NCBI RefSeq assembly: GCF_001463765.1
Contig: NZ_BBWK01000071.1
Span: 1 to 51,782, forward strand
Source of the DNA: Aureimonas sp. AU4
Lineage (GTDB): Bacteria; Pseudomonadota; Alphaproteobacteria; Rhizobiales; Rhizobiaceae
Length of the DNA: 51,782 bases
Direction: 5' to 3'
A model generated the notes under the pieces. The model was not told the origin of the DNA and did not search any database. It saw only the letters and a list, made by a program, of their open reading frames with translations. Shown here one piece after another: positions 19,692-28,541 of this stretch (position 1 is the stretch's first letter; every line of letters begins with the position of its first letter). Made by a program: the position numbers and the translations under genes.

Positions 19692-20903
19692 ATGAGCGCC
19701 GCGATCGACCACGCCGCCCTTTCCCCCCGCCCGCCCCTCGCCCCTCAGGCCGGCGCGCGCCGGTCGCTGCTCGGCCTGTCGCGCGAGGCGATGGCCGCGG
19801 CGCTGGTCGAGGCGGGCGTGCCGACCGCCCAAGCCAAGATGCGCGTCCAGCAGCTCTGGCACTGGCTCTACGTGCGCGGCGTCAAGGACTTCTCCGAGAT
19901 GCGCAACGTGTCCAAGGACCTGCGCGCGCTGCTCGCCGAGCATTTCGAGATCGAGCGGCCCGAGATCGTCGAGGAGCAGATCTCGGTGGACGGCACGCGC
20001 AAGTGGCTGTTCCGCTTTCCCGCGCGCGGCGCGGGGCGCCCCGTCGAGATCGAGACCGTCTACATCCCCGAGGAAGGGCGCGGCACGCTCTGCGTCTCCT
20101 CGCAGGTGGGCTGCACGCTGACCTGCACCTTCTGCCACACCGGCACGCAGCGCCTCGTGCGCAACCTCGAGCCGGGCGAGATCGTCGGACAGCTGTTGAC
20201 GGCGCGCGAGCGGCTCGGCGACTTCCCGGACGCCGCGACGCCGCAAGGCGCGATCGTGCCCTCGGAGGGGCGCCTCGTGTCGAACGTCGTGATGATGGGC
20301 ATGGGCGAGCCTCTCTACAACTACGACAACGTCGCCGAGGCGATCGCGGTGATGTCGGACGGCGACGGCCTCGCCCTCTCGAAGCGCCGCATCACGCTGT
20401 CCACCTCGGGCGTCGTGCCGATGATCGGGCGCACAGGCGAGGAGATGGGCGTCATGCTCGCCATCTCGCTCCATGCGGTGACCGACGCGCTTCGCGACGT
20501 GCTGGTGCCGATCAACAAGAAGTATCCCATCGCCGAGCTGATGGATGCCTGCCGCAACTATCCCGGCCTGTCCAACGCGCGTCGCATCACCTTCGAATAC
20601 GTGATGCTGAAGGGTGTCAACGACTCGCTCGACGACGCGCGCCAGCTCGTAAAGCTCCTGCGCGGCATTCCGGCCAAGATCAACCTGATCCCGTTCAACC
20701 CTTGGCCGGGCAGTTCCTACGAGTGCTCGGACTGGGACCAGATCGAGCGCTTCGCCGACCTCGTGAACCAGGCCGGCTATGCCTCGCCGATCCGCACGCC
20801 GCGCGGCCGCGACATCTTCGCGGCCTGCGGCCAGCTAAAGTCGGAATCCGAGCGCATGAAGAAGGGCGACCGACTGGCGCTGGCAGCGGCCGTCGCAGAG
20901 TGA
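19692..20903 (+). CDS. rlmN: dual-specificity RNA methyltransferase RlmN
   Basis: A 403-residue radical SAM enzyme that methylates C2 of A2503 in 23S rRNA and A37 in some tRNAs. The radical SAM cysteines are Cys141, Cys145 and Cys148 (CxxxCxxC). Cys134 sits seven residues before them, the same spacing as Cys118 in E. coli RlmN. The methyl-carrying Cys379 lies in the C-terminal IFAACGQL. The [13 protein letters not shown] and ISLHA motifs are present. ATG 19692 is chosen because the upstream frame (to 19551) runs through the IalB terminator. It has normal length plus a slightly long N-terminal tail. Confidence 0.96.
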   Translation: MSAAIDHAALSPRPPLAPQAGARRSLLGLSREAMAAALVEAGVPTAQAKMRVQQLWHWLYVRGVKDFSEMRNVSKDLRALLAEHFEIERPEIVEEQISVDGTRKWLFRFPARGAGRPVEIETVYIPEEGRGTLCVSSQVGCTLTCTFCHTGTQRLVRNLEPGEIVGQLLTARERLGDFPDAATPQGAIVPSEGRLVSNVVMMGMGEPLYNYDNVAEAIAVMSDGDGLALSKRRITLSTSGVVPMIGRTGEEMGVMLAISLHAVTDALRDVLVPINKKYPIAELMDACRNYPGLSNARRITFEYVMLKGVNDSLDDARQLVKLLRGIPAKINLIPFNPWPGSSYECSDWDQIERFADLVNQAGYASPIRTPRGRDIFAACGQLKSESERMKKGDRLALAAAVAE

Positions 20904-20949
20904 AGCGGCGGCTGGCCGAGGAAGGGTCGCGGCCCTACTCTCGCAGCCG

Positions 20950-21387
20950 ATGCGCACCGTCTTCCGCTTTCTGTTCCTGATTCCGCTCGGCTTCGTGGCG
21001 GCCTGCTTCGCGGCGGGCTTCGCCCTGCTCTGGCCCTTCCTCGACCTACCACCCGGCTCGCTGGGCGATCCGTTCGTGATCGCGCAGCTGACGGTCGGCT
21101 TCATGACGCAATGCGCGCAGGTCGGAACGGCGGCGCTCGTGCCCTGGGGCCTGTTCATGGTCGCGAGCGAGATCGCGGGCTGGCGCTCGCTGCTTCTTCA
21201 TGCGGGCCTGGGTGCCTTGGGCGGCGTCGTCGCGGGACGAATGACGGCCGGCGCGCCCAGCAGCGTCGAGACCGCGCTGGTGGTCGCGGGCCTTGCCTTC
21301 GGCCTCGTCTACTGGCTGGTCGCCGGGCACGGCGCGGGACTGTGGCGCCGCCGCGCGATGTCTCGAAACGAAGCCGCCCCGACCTGA
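20950..21387 (+). CDS. conserved membrane protein downstream of rlmN
   Basis: A 145-residue protein with four hydrophobic segments (about residues 5-33, 43-77, 81-97 and 107-129) and a short basic tail. I do not recognise a named domain. A gene of this type following rlmN is common in Hyphomicrobiales, and the 46-bp gap suggests co-transcription. Translation is supported by an uninterrupted, biased reading frame with consistent membrane topology. Confidence 0.7.
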   Translation: MRTVFRFLFLIPLGFVAACFAAGFALLWPFLDLPPGSLGDPFVIAQLTVGFMTQCAQVGTAALVPWGLFMVASEIAGWRSLLLHAGLGALGGVVAGRMTAGAPSSVETALVVAGLAFGLVYWLVAGHGAGLWRRRAMSRNEAAPT

Positions 21388-21406
21388 CATGGCAGGCCGG
21401 GGCGGC
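21373..21406. terminator. possible bidirectional terminator hairpin
   Basis: A perfect 9-bp GC stem (GCCGCCCCG 21373-21381 with CGGGGCGGC 21398-21406) overlaps the 3' end of the membrane-protein gene and faces the convergent DUF1236 stop at 21431. There is no T-run on the plus side. A terminator role is plausible from position only. Confidence 0.4.
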
Positions 21407-21430
21407 AGTCGCGTCGCAGATGCGGCGGGA

Positions 21431-21871
21431 CTATTCCTTGACGATGTAGACGACCTTGCGGTTCGACTTGCTGACGATCACCGGACGGTTGTCGCCCGCG
21501 TAGAAGTAGGCGTATTCCGGATCGCTCGGAACCGGGGTCAGCGTGACGGTGTCGGGAACGGTGTAGCCGTCCGCGATGTCGCCCTGGACGACGACCGGCG
21601 TCGTTGGGTTCTGGGTGACGTAGGTGCGGACCTCCTCGGGCGCGCTGGCCGCCGCGCCGCCGATCACCGTGCCGGCGACGCCGCCGACGACGGCACCCAC
21701 CGGACCGCCGACCAGCGCGCCGGCGACGGCGCCCGTGCCCGTGCCCGCCAGCGTGCCGGCGGCCTGCTCGCCCTCGCTCGGCTTCTGCTGCGTCGTGACG
21801 ACCGTGGTCTGCGCCTGCGCGGCGCCGGCGATGAGGGCGAAGGCGGCCGCGGAAAGAAGCATCTTGCGCAT
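21431..21871 (-). CDS. DUF1236 secreted protein, predicted general-stress gene
   Basis: A 146-residue exported protein. The signal peptide MRKMLLSAAAFALIAGAAQA ends in an AQA-Q cleavage site. A Gly/Ala-rich glycine-zipper-like stretch (about residues 40-75) resembles other small membrane-associated envelope proteins. A DUF1236-type C-terminal repeat follows (YTVPDTVTLTPVPSDPEYAY, then DNRPVIVSKSNRKVVYIV). Function is unknown. A good EcfG-type promoter lies 42-66 bp upstream, which suggests induction by the alphaproteobacterial general stress response. ATG 21871 is preferred over the longer open frame because it begins the signal peptide. Confidence 0.85.
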   Translation of the reverse strand: MRKMLLSAAAFALIAGAAQAQTTVVTTQQKPSEGEQAAGTLAGTGTGAVAGALVGGPVGAVVGGVAGTVIGGAAASAPEEVRTYVTQNPTTPVVVQGDIADGYTVPDTVTLTPVPSDPEYAYFYAGDNRPVIVSKSNRKVVYIVKE

Positions 21872-21912
21872 TGTGTGACGTCCGTGTGTCGAAATGTCCC
21901 TGTGCCGGCCAC

Positions 21913-21937
21913 AACATTCAGGCCCGCATACGGTTCC
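21913..21937 (-). promoter_or_regulatory. EcfG (general stress sigma factor) promoter
   Basis: On the minus strand GGAAC (21937-21933), a 17-bp spacer and GTT (21915-21913) match the GGAAC-N17-GTT consensus of EcfG-type sigma factors in alphaproteobacteria. Predicted transcription starts about 35 bp before the DUF1236 ATG at 21871. I found no other match of this quality in the intergenic regions of the window. Confidence 0.65.
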
Positions 21938-22031
21938 CGGGGGTTTCGAGAATAATGAGCGGCGCCCTTGCGGGAGCGAGGGGGCGCCCGCTACCACCTC
22001 GCGCACCCGTTCGAACCCGGAAGGATCGGCC

Positions 22032-22253
22032 ATGACCCGGCGCCCCACCAACCCGCGCGACGCCGCCGAGGCAGCGTTCAAGGCAGCCACCGCCAAGCCC
22101 GAGCGCGCGAAGGAGGCGCCTGCCGTGCCGGGACGGCGCGAGCAGGTGACCCTGCGCGTCGATTCCGCCGTGATCGAGTGGTTCCAGGAAGAGGGTCCCG
22201 GTTGGCAGGACCGCATGGCCGAAGCGCTGGCACGGGCGGCCGGCAAGGCTTGA
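22032..22253 (+). CDS. BrnA-like antitoxin domain protein, no toxin partner visible
   Basis: A 73-residue basic/acidic protein. The C-terminal half EQVTLRVDSAVIEWFQEEGP followed by GWQDRMAEALARAAG matches the BrnA antitoxin (ribbon-helix-helix-like) pattern: a TLRxD strand, then xVxxWF and GxGxQxRxxxxL. BrnA normally follows brnT in a type II toxin-antitoxin pair. Here the upstream gene is the divergent DUF1236 gene and the downstream gene is a GST, so no BrnT is adjacent. It may be an orphan DNA-binding protein. The ATG at 22032 follows AAGGATCGGCC. Confidence 0.65.
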   Translation: MTRRPTNPRDAAEAAFKAATAKPERAKEAPAVPGRREQVTLRVDSAVIEWFQEEGPGWQDRMAEALARAAGKA

Positions 22254-22295
22254 GCGCCCCTCGCCGCGCCTGCGTGGCGCCATAGCTTGGCGCCC

Positions 22296-22955
22296 ATGCT
22301 GACGATCCATCATCTCGAGAACTCGCGCTCGCAGCGCGTCCTCTGGCTCCTGGAGGAGCTGGGCCTGCCCTACGAGGTGAAGCGCTACGAGCGCCGGCCC
22401 GACCTGACGGCCCCGCCCGAACTTCGCGCCGTCCATCCGCTCGGCACCTCCCCCGTGCTGGAGGAAGGCGGGCTGGTGCTGGCCGAGACAGGCGCGATCG
22501 TCACCTACATCCTTCAGACCCACGGGCGCGGACGGCTCGTACCGGCCGACGGATCGCCGGACGGCTGGCGCTACCAGCACTTCCTGCATTACGCGGAAGG
22601 CTCGGCCATGCCCCCGCTCTTCCTGAAGCTCGTGCTCTCGCGCATTCCGGAGGGCGCGCCGGTCCTCGTGCGACCCGTCCTGCGGGCGGCGATGGCGGCG
22701 GTCGACCAGCGCCTGACGAAACCACGCCTTGAGCGGCACTTCGACTACTGGGACGCCTCGCTGGCCGAGAGCGGCTGGTTCGCCGGACCCGAGTTCACGG
22801 CGGCCGACATCATGATGAGCTTTCCGGTGGAGGCGGCCGTGTCGCGTGTCGGCGTCGGCTTGCGAGCGCACATCCCGGACTTCCTGGCGCGCATCCATGC
22901 GCGCCCCGCCTACCGCCGGGCGGTCGAGCGCGGCGGGCCCTACGCCTACGCCTGA
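22296..22955 (+). CDS. glutathione S-transferase
   Basis: A 219-residue cytosolic GST. The N-terminal thioredoxin-like domain has LENSRSQRVLWLLEELGLPYE and the glutathione-binding GTSPVLEEGGLVLAETGAIV (cis-Pro and Glu-Thr pair). The C-terminal helical domain ends with GPEFTAADIMMSFPVE, the N-capping motif. The likely catalytic residue is Ser13 in ENSRSQR, as in the bacterial Gtt/beta-like classes, though this is inferred. Substrate unknown. ATG 22296 is chosen over an in-frame TTG at 22287. Confidence 0.9.
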   Translation: MLTIHHLENSRSQRVLWLLEELGLPYEVKRYERRPDLTAPPELRAVHPLGTSPVLEEGGLVLAETGAIVTYILQTHGRGRLVPADGSPDGWRYQHFLHYAEGSAMPPLFLKLVLSRIPEGAPVLVRPVLRAAMAAVDQRLTKPRLERHFDYWDASLAESGWFAGPEFTAADIMMSFPVEAAVSRVGVGLRAHIPDFLARIHARPAYRRAVERGGPYAYA

Positions 22956-22959
22956 GCCG

Positions 22960-23379
22960 TCAGCGCCAGGCGACGAGCACGGCGCCCGCCGCGATCAGGG
23001 CGACGCCCGCCCAGTTCGCCGCGCTGAGGCGCTCCGACAGGAACAGGACGCCGAACAGGGCGACAAGGACGACCGAGAGCTTGTCGACCGGAGCCACCTG
23101 GGCCGCCTGCCCGATCTGCAGGGCGCGGTAGTAGCAGAGCCACGACGCGCCCGTCGCCAAGCCCGAGAGCCCCAGGAACAGAAGCGTGCGGCCCGGCAGC
23201 GAACCGGGCGGGCGCCATTGGCCGGTAGCCGCGACGATCGCGCCCGCGAAGGCGAGGATGACGATCGTTCGCAGGAAGGTCGCGTAGTCCGACGGGATGC
23301 CGGCGACGCCGAGCTTGCCGAAGATCGCGGTGAGCGCCGCGAAGCTCGCCGACAGGAGGGCCCAGCCGAGCCAGCCCAT
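22960..23379 (-). CDS. EamA/DMT family single-domain transporter
   Basis: A 139-residue protein with four or five TM helices, equal to one EamA repeat of a DMT transporter. Typical parts: FAALTAIFGKLGVAGIPSDYAT at the N-terminus, GLSGLATGASWLCYYRALQ in the middle, and VAPVDKLSVVLVALFGVLFL near the C-terminus. Proteins with a single EamA repeat work as homodimers. The substrate is unknown. The start is 6 bp downstream of the LysE gene's stop on the same strand, so the two are probably co-transcribed exporters. Confidence 0.88.
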   Translation of the reverse strand: MGWLGWALLSASFAALTAIFGKLGVAGIPSDYATFLRTIVILAFAGAIVAATGQWRPPGSLPGRTLLFLGLSGLATGASWLCYYRALQIGQAAQVAPVDKLSVVLVALFGVLFLSERLSAANWAGVALIAAGAVLVAWR

Positions 23380-23385
23380 CGGATG

Positions 23386-24024
23386 TCAGGCGCGCGAGAG
23401 AAGGATGTGGGCGGCAAAGCCCGAGAAGACGCTGGCAAACACGTAGTCGATCATCCGCATCACGCGCGGCTGCCGCTTCAGAACGGCCGCGATGCGGTCC
23501 GCCGCCAGGATCAGCGCGATCGTGATCGGCGTCGCGACGACCAGGAAGTAGACGCCGAAGAAGAAGAGCTTCGCGGCGGCGTGCGGGTCGCCGGCCGCCA
23601 CGAACTGCGGCAGGAAGGTCACGAAGAACAGGATGATCTTCGGGTTGAGGAGGTTGATGCCGATCCCCGTCATCCAGTGGCGCCGCATCGGCATGGGTGC
23701 GGCCTGCGTGCGCTCGACCGAAAAGCTCGACCCGTGCCGGATCGCGCCGATCGCGAGCCAGACGAGATAGATCGCGCCCGCGAGCTTCAGTGCGAGAAAG
23801 GCGTCCGGCGAGGCATGCAGCAGCGCCGACAGGCCGAGAGCTGCGAGCGTCGTGTGGATGAGCGAGCCCGTGCAGGCGCCGGCATAGGCGGCAAAGCCCG
23901 CCGCCCGCCCGTGCGACAGCGTGCGGCCGAGAAACAGCGTCATGTCCGGCCCCGGCGTGATCGTCAGGATCACCGCCGCCACCGTGAAGGCGAGGATCGC
24001 GGGGGCGTCGGGCAGGAAATCCAT
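23386..24024 (-). CDS. LysE family translocator (RhtB-like)
   Basis: A 212-residue membrane protein with six hydrophobic segments. The ILTITPGPDMTLFLGRTLSH motif near the N-terminus is the LysE/RhtB signature (TPGPD), followed by GFAAYAGACTGSLIHTTLAA and the central GIGINLLNPKIILFFVTFLPQF. These carriers export amino acids or their analogues. The ATG at 24024 begins a family-length protein; the open frame to 24369 is antisense to the 71-residue gene. It lies near argG, but no sequence feature links the two. Confidence 0.92.
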   Translation of the reverse strand: MDFLPDAPAILAFTVAAVILTITPGPDMTLFLGRTLSHGRAAGFAAYAGACTGSLIHTTLAALGLSALLHASPDAFLALKLAGAIYLVWLAIGAIRHGSSFSVERTQAAPMPMRRHWMTGIGINLLNPKIILFFVTFLPQFVAAGDPHAAAKLFFFGVYFLVVATPITIALILAADRIAAVLKRQPRVMRMIDYVFASVFSGFAAHILLSRA

Positions 24025-24171
24025 GGCAGGGCGAGCCTCGGGCGGGAGTTGTCCCCTTGCGTAACGCGGCAGGCCCGGCGGCGGCAAGGGTTGCGACAGG
24101 ATGGCCGTGCCGCGCAACCGATCGGCGACGCCGCGCATTGGCCCCTCGAACCTCGAACAGGGACACGTTCC

Positions 24172-24387
24172 ATGAGCAAGCATCTTGCGGCCGGCTCGCC
24201 CGGCGCCATCAAGCCCACCGACGATCTCGAGCGCAATCCGGGCATCGGCATGTCGCGCGGCATGACCGCGGCCGGCGCCGACCCGGAGGATATCGAGGGC
24301 GCATCGACCTTCGAGGGCGACGTCGACAACGGCACCAACGCCAACGGCGGCGTCATGCCGAACGTCCACGCCCGCACCAACAAGTAG
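24172..24387 (+). CDS. small hydrophilic protein of unknown function
   Basis: A 71-residue polar, acidic protein lacking cysteine. It is rich in Gly, Asn and Asp, particularly toward the C-terminus (DVDNGTNANGGVMPNVHARTNK), and is probably disordered. I do not recognise a named family, although short proteins of this kind recur in Rhizobiales. The ATG at 24172 is preceded by AGGGACACGTTCC, a good ribosome site. It ends in a GC-rich hairpin terminator. Confidence 0.65.
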   Translation: MSKHLAAGSPGAIKPTDDLERNPGIGMSRGMTAAGADPEDIEGASTFEGDVDNGTNANGGVMPNVHARTNK

Positions 24388-24395
24388 CCGGTTCC

Positions 24396-24431
24396 GCCGC
24401 GCGCCGCCGCCCTAAGGGGCCGGCGCGCGGC
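24396..24431 (+). terminator. hairpin terminator after the 71-residue gene
   Basis: A perfect 11-bp stem (24396-24406 with 24421-24431) encloses a 14-nt loop with a smaller CCC/GGG pairing. It begins 9 bp after the stop and is followed by the weakly T-rich GACTTTCGCC. Confidence 0.6.
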
Positions 24432-24451
24432 GACTTTCGCCTCGACGCCGC

Positions 24452-24491
24452 TTGCCTGCGCGCGGATTGGGTCTATGACGCAATGCGTCAT
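24452..24491 (+). promoter_or_regulatory. argG promoter with overlapping 17-bp palindrome
   Basis: A sigma-70-like promoter TTGCCT (24452-24457), 16 bp, TATGAC (24474-24479) lies 40 bp upstream of argG. A perfect palindrome ATGACGCA-A-TGCGTCAT (24475-24491) covers the -10 hexamer and the expected start site, the usual position for a repressor operator. It does not resemble the E. coli-type ARG box (AT-rich TGAAT/ATTCA). Confidence 0.5.
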
Positions 24492-24520
24492 CAACCCATC
24501 AGACCGGATCGCAAGCACCC

Positions 24521-25738
<1,218 letters not shown>

Positions 25739-25790
25739 CCAGGCGCGAACGCTCGCCAGGTGCCGCGGCTGGCGCGTCTCGATTGACGTG

Positions 25791-25823
25791 AAGGGGAGCG
25801 GCGACATTTTCGCCGCTCCCCTT
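25791..25823 (+). terminator. hairpin terminator of argG
   Basis: A 14-bp perfect stem (25791-25804 with 25810-25823, loop CATTT) lies 53 bp after the argG stop. The T-tract after it is short, but the stem is strong. Confidence 0.75.
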
Positions 25824-25846
25824 CCTCGTTCCGGACCCTCGCCGCG

Positions 25847-26749
25847 ATGACCGACGCCGCCCACCCGACCCGCTCGCACGGGCGCTTTCCCTACAGCGCC
25901 CTGCCCGACCGGCCGGTCTTCGACTGGCCGGACGGCAAGCGCCTTGCGGTCTACGTCGCGCTCAACGTCGAGTGCTTCTCCTTCGGCGAGGGCGACGGGG
26001 CGCAGCTCGCGCCCAAGGGCGGCGAGCCCGACGTCCTCAACGCCAGCTGGCGCGAATGGGGCAACCGCGTCGGGGTCTGGCGCCTGCGCGATCTCGCCGA
26101 CGAGCTGGAGCTGCCGCTCGCCGTCCTCCTCAACTCCGCCGCCTACCGCGACTGTCCGGGGCTTGCCGAGGCCTTTCGCGCGCGCGGCGACGAGATCGTC
26201 GGCCACGGCCGAACCAATGCCGAGCGGCAGGGCACGCTCGGCGAGGCGGCGGAGCGCGCGCTGATCCGCGAGGCGAGCGACCTCTACCGCCGGCACGAGG
26301 GGTCGCTCCCCGCCGGCTGGCTCGGCCCCTGGATCTCGGAAAGCGCGACGACGCCCGACCTTCTGGCGGAGGAGGGCTACGGCTACCTTCTCGACTGGAT
26401 GCACGACGACCAGCCCGTCTGGATGCGGACGCGCGGCGGCAAGCCCATCCTGTCCGTGCCCTACAGCCACGAGATCAACGACATTCCCGCGGTCACGACC
26501 CGCCTCGTATCGGGGCCGGACTTCGCGCGCATGGTGAGCGATCAGTTCCACGAGATGCTGGCGGCCTCGCGCCGGGCGCCGCTCGTCATGAGCATCGCGC
26601 TCCATCCCTATCTCGTCGGCCAGCCGCACCGCCTGCGCCCCTTGCGCGAGGCGCTGCACGAGATCGCCGCGCGGCGCGACGAGATCTGGCTGACGCGGCC
26701 GGGCGAGATCGCGCGCGCCTTCGGGGAGATCGCTCCGTTCGAGGATTGA
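25847..26749 (+). CDS. polysaccharide deacetylase family protein (PuuE-like)
   Basis: A 300-residue NodB-fold protein of the cytoplasmic group annotated as polysaccharide deacetylase or PuuE-like allantoinase. Landmarks: FDWPDGKRLAVYVALNVECF at the start of the barrel, EIVGHGRTNAE carrying a metal-ligand histidine, and SIALHPYLVGQPHRLRPL at the end. It lacks a signal peptide, so cell-wall glycans are an unlikely substrate; a ureide or N-acyl small molecule is possible. Reaction unconfirmed. A 69-bp gap separates it from the LLM oxidoreductase. Confidence 0.8.
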   Translation: MTDAAHPTRSHGRFPYSALPDRPVFDWPDGKRLAVYVALNVECFSFGEGDGAQLAPKGGEPDVLNASWREWGNRVGVWRLRDLADELELPLAVLLNSAAYRDCPGLAEAFRARGDEIVGHGRTNAERQGTLGEAAERALIREASDLYRRHEGSLPAGWLGPWISESATTPDLLAEEGYGYLLDWMHDDQPVWMRTRGGKPILSVPYSHEINDIPAVTTRLVSGPDFARMVSDQFHEMLAASRRAPLVMSIALHPYLVGQPHRLRPLREALHEIAARRDEIWLTRPGEIARAFGEIAPFED

Positions 26750-26818
26750 GGGACGATCCGCCCTTCAAACCGGGCCGGCCCGCTCCCATGTGGGAAGGAC
26801 GATCGAAAGGGCTGCCTT

Positions 26819-27832
26819 ATGATTCCCTATTCCGTCCTCGACCTGTCGCCGATCCCCGAGGGGTCCACGGCCGCCGACGCACTTCGCAACACGCTGGACC
26901 TCGCGCGCCACGCCGAGGCGCTCGGCTACAATCGCTACTGGCTGGCCGAGCACCACAACATGACCGGCATCGCCTCGGCCGCGACGCCGGTGGTGATCGC
27001 CCATGTCGTGGCCGGCACCAGCCGCATCCGCGTGGGCTCGGGCGGCATCATGCTGCCGAACCACGCCCCGCTCGTGATCGCCGAGGCCTTCGGCACGCTG
27101 GCGACGCTCCACCCCGATCGCATCGACCTCGGCCTCGGGCGCGCGCCCGGCACCGACATGATGACCGCGCGCGCGCTGCGCCGCAGCCTCGAGAACTCCG
27201 ACAACTTCCCCGCCGACGTCGTCGAGCTCATGAGCTACTTCGAGCCGGCGGCGCCCCAGCAGCGCCTGCGCGCGGTGCCCGGCGAAGGCACGCGCGTGCC
27301 GGTCTGGATCCTCGGCTCGTCGCTCTACGGAGCGCAGCTCGCGGCCCATCTCGGCCTGCCCTACGCCTTCGCCTCGCACTTCGCGCCCGGCGCCCTCGAC
27401 GACGCAGTGGAGGTCTACCGCCAGACCTTCCGGCCCTCGGAGCGCTGGCCCGAGCCCTATTTCATGCTGGCGGCGAACGTGTTCGCGGCGGACACCCATC
27501 GCGAGGCCGTGCGCCTGCGCTCGTCGATGGAACAGGCCTTCGCGAACCTGCGCACCGGCCATCCCGGCCCGCTGCCGCGCGCGGTCGACGACGTCGATGC
27601 CGTGCTGCCGGCTGGCGCCAGAGCCATGGTCGACGAAGCCCTGCGCGTTTCGGTGACGGGCGATCCGACGGAGGTTCGCGAGGGATTGGCCGCGCTCGTG
27701 TCGCGCTACCGGCCGGACGAGGTCATCCTGACCGGCCAGATCCACGATCACGCGGCGCGGCTGCGCTCGTTCGAGATCGCCGCCGGGGCGATGGCCTCGC
27801 TGGGCGAAACGCGTCGCGAGGCGGCCGAATAG
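26819..27832 (+). CDS. LLM class flavin-dependent oxidoreductase
   Basis: A 337-residue luciferase-like monooxygenase of the YhbW/MsnO8-like group. [20 protein letters not shown] at the N-terminus, [20 protein letters not shown], and [20 protein letters not shown] are the usual FMN-barrel motifs, followed by [13 protein letters not shown]. The reduced flavin is normally supplied by a separate reductase, and the substrate is unknown. The ATG at 26819 follows GAAAGGGCTGCCTT. It is convergent with the MarR gene, with 8 bp between stops. Confidence 0.9.
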   Translation: MIPYSVLDLSPIPEGSTAADALRNTLDLARHAEALGYNRYWLAEHHNMTGIASAATPVVIAHVVAGTSRIRVGSGGIMLPNHAPLVIAEAFGTLATLHPDRIDLGLGRAPGTDMMTARALRRSLENSDNFPADVVELMSYFEPAAPQQRLRAVPGEGTRVPVWILGSSLYGAQLAAHLGLPYAFASHFAPGALDDAVEVYRQTFRPSERWPEPYFMLAANVFAADTHREAVRLRSSMEQAFANLRTGHPGPLPRAVDDVDAVLPAGARAMVDEALRVSVTGDPTEVREGLAALVSRYRPDEVILTGQIHDHAARLRSFEIAAGAMASLGETRREAAE

Positions 27833-27840
27833 GCAGGCGC

Positions 27841-28359
27841 TCAGTCGGCGCCCTTCTCCAGGGCGCTGGCCGAGCCCGGCGGAGGCACCATGCCGAAGTC
27901 GTTGGCCGTGCTGATCGGCGGCTCGGTGGTCAGGTTGGAGCGCAGCTTCTGCAGAGCCTCGGACATGAGCGAAACCTCGTCGTCGCTCATGCCGCGCGTG
28001 GCGCGGCGGTAGATATCGACGAACAGGGGGTCGAGCTCGCGCATCACGCGAGCCGCTTCCTCGGTCGGCTCGATCAGCTTGGCGCGCCGGTCGGCGGCAT
28101 CCACCGTGCGAACGATCAGGCCGCGCGCCTCCAGGCGGTCGAGATAGGCCGAGAGCGTCATCGGCTCGACGCCCATGCGCTCGGCCAGCACCGCCTGGCG
28201 CGATCCGCGGAAGCGGATCGTGAAGCCGAGCGTGCGGATCTCGCCGGGCGTCAGGCCGAGGCCGTTTTCCTGCACGGTGCGCTCGAAGAACTGCCGAAAG
28301 AGACGGGACGTGTCGGTCAGCAGGAACCCGAACATGTTCCCGGTCGAATGTTCTGCCAC
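27841..28359 (-). CDS. MarR family transcriptional regulator
   Basis: A 172-residue winged-helix regulator. A helical dimerisation start GFLLTDTSRLFRQFFERTV is followed by LGLTPGEIRTLGFTIRFRG, the HTH RQAVLAERMGVEPMTLSAYL, and the wing VRTVDAADRRAKLIEPTEE with the conserved D-R-R. A polar C-terminal tail of about 30 residues is longer than usual. The start is GTG 28359 because it has a GGAG site; ATG 28335 (MFGFLL) is the alternative. A palindrome 26 bp upstream is a likely autoregulatory operator. Confidence 0.88.
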   Translation of the reverse strand: MAEHSTGNMFGFLLTDTSRLFRQFFERTVQENGLGLTPGEIRTLGFTIRFRGSRQAVLAERMGVEPMTLSAYLDRLEARGLIVRTVDAADRRAKLIEPTEEAARVMRELDPLFVDIYRRATRGMSDDEVSLMSEALQKLRSNLTTEPPISTANDFGMVPPPGSASALEKGAD

Positions 28360-28384
28360 GTACGCTCCACGCCTAAAACACCGT

Positions 28385-28400
28385 GGCCCTTCAAAGGGCC
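28385..28400. promoter_or_regulatory. palindromic operator candidate upstream of marR
   Basis: A perfect 7-bp inverted repeat GGCCCTT-CA-AAGGGCC lies 26 bp before the marR start, in the 182-bp region shared with the divergent M3 peptidase gene. MarR proteins bind such short palindromes and usually repress their own promoter. Binding is inferred. Confidence 0.5.
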
Positions 28401-28541
28401 GAAATGATATCGGGTTCCAAATCCGGTGACCCATGCCGGGGACGGCATCGGTCATGGCGCGGGGTCGGCTCCCATTCGATCGCGTGCCAGCTTTAACGCA
28501 TGTTCGCTCACCGAAGCGAGAGCGAGGGAACGAGGTTTGTC

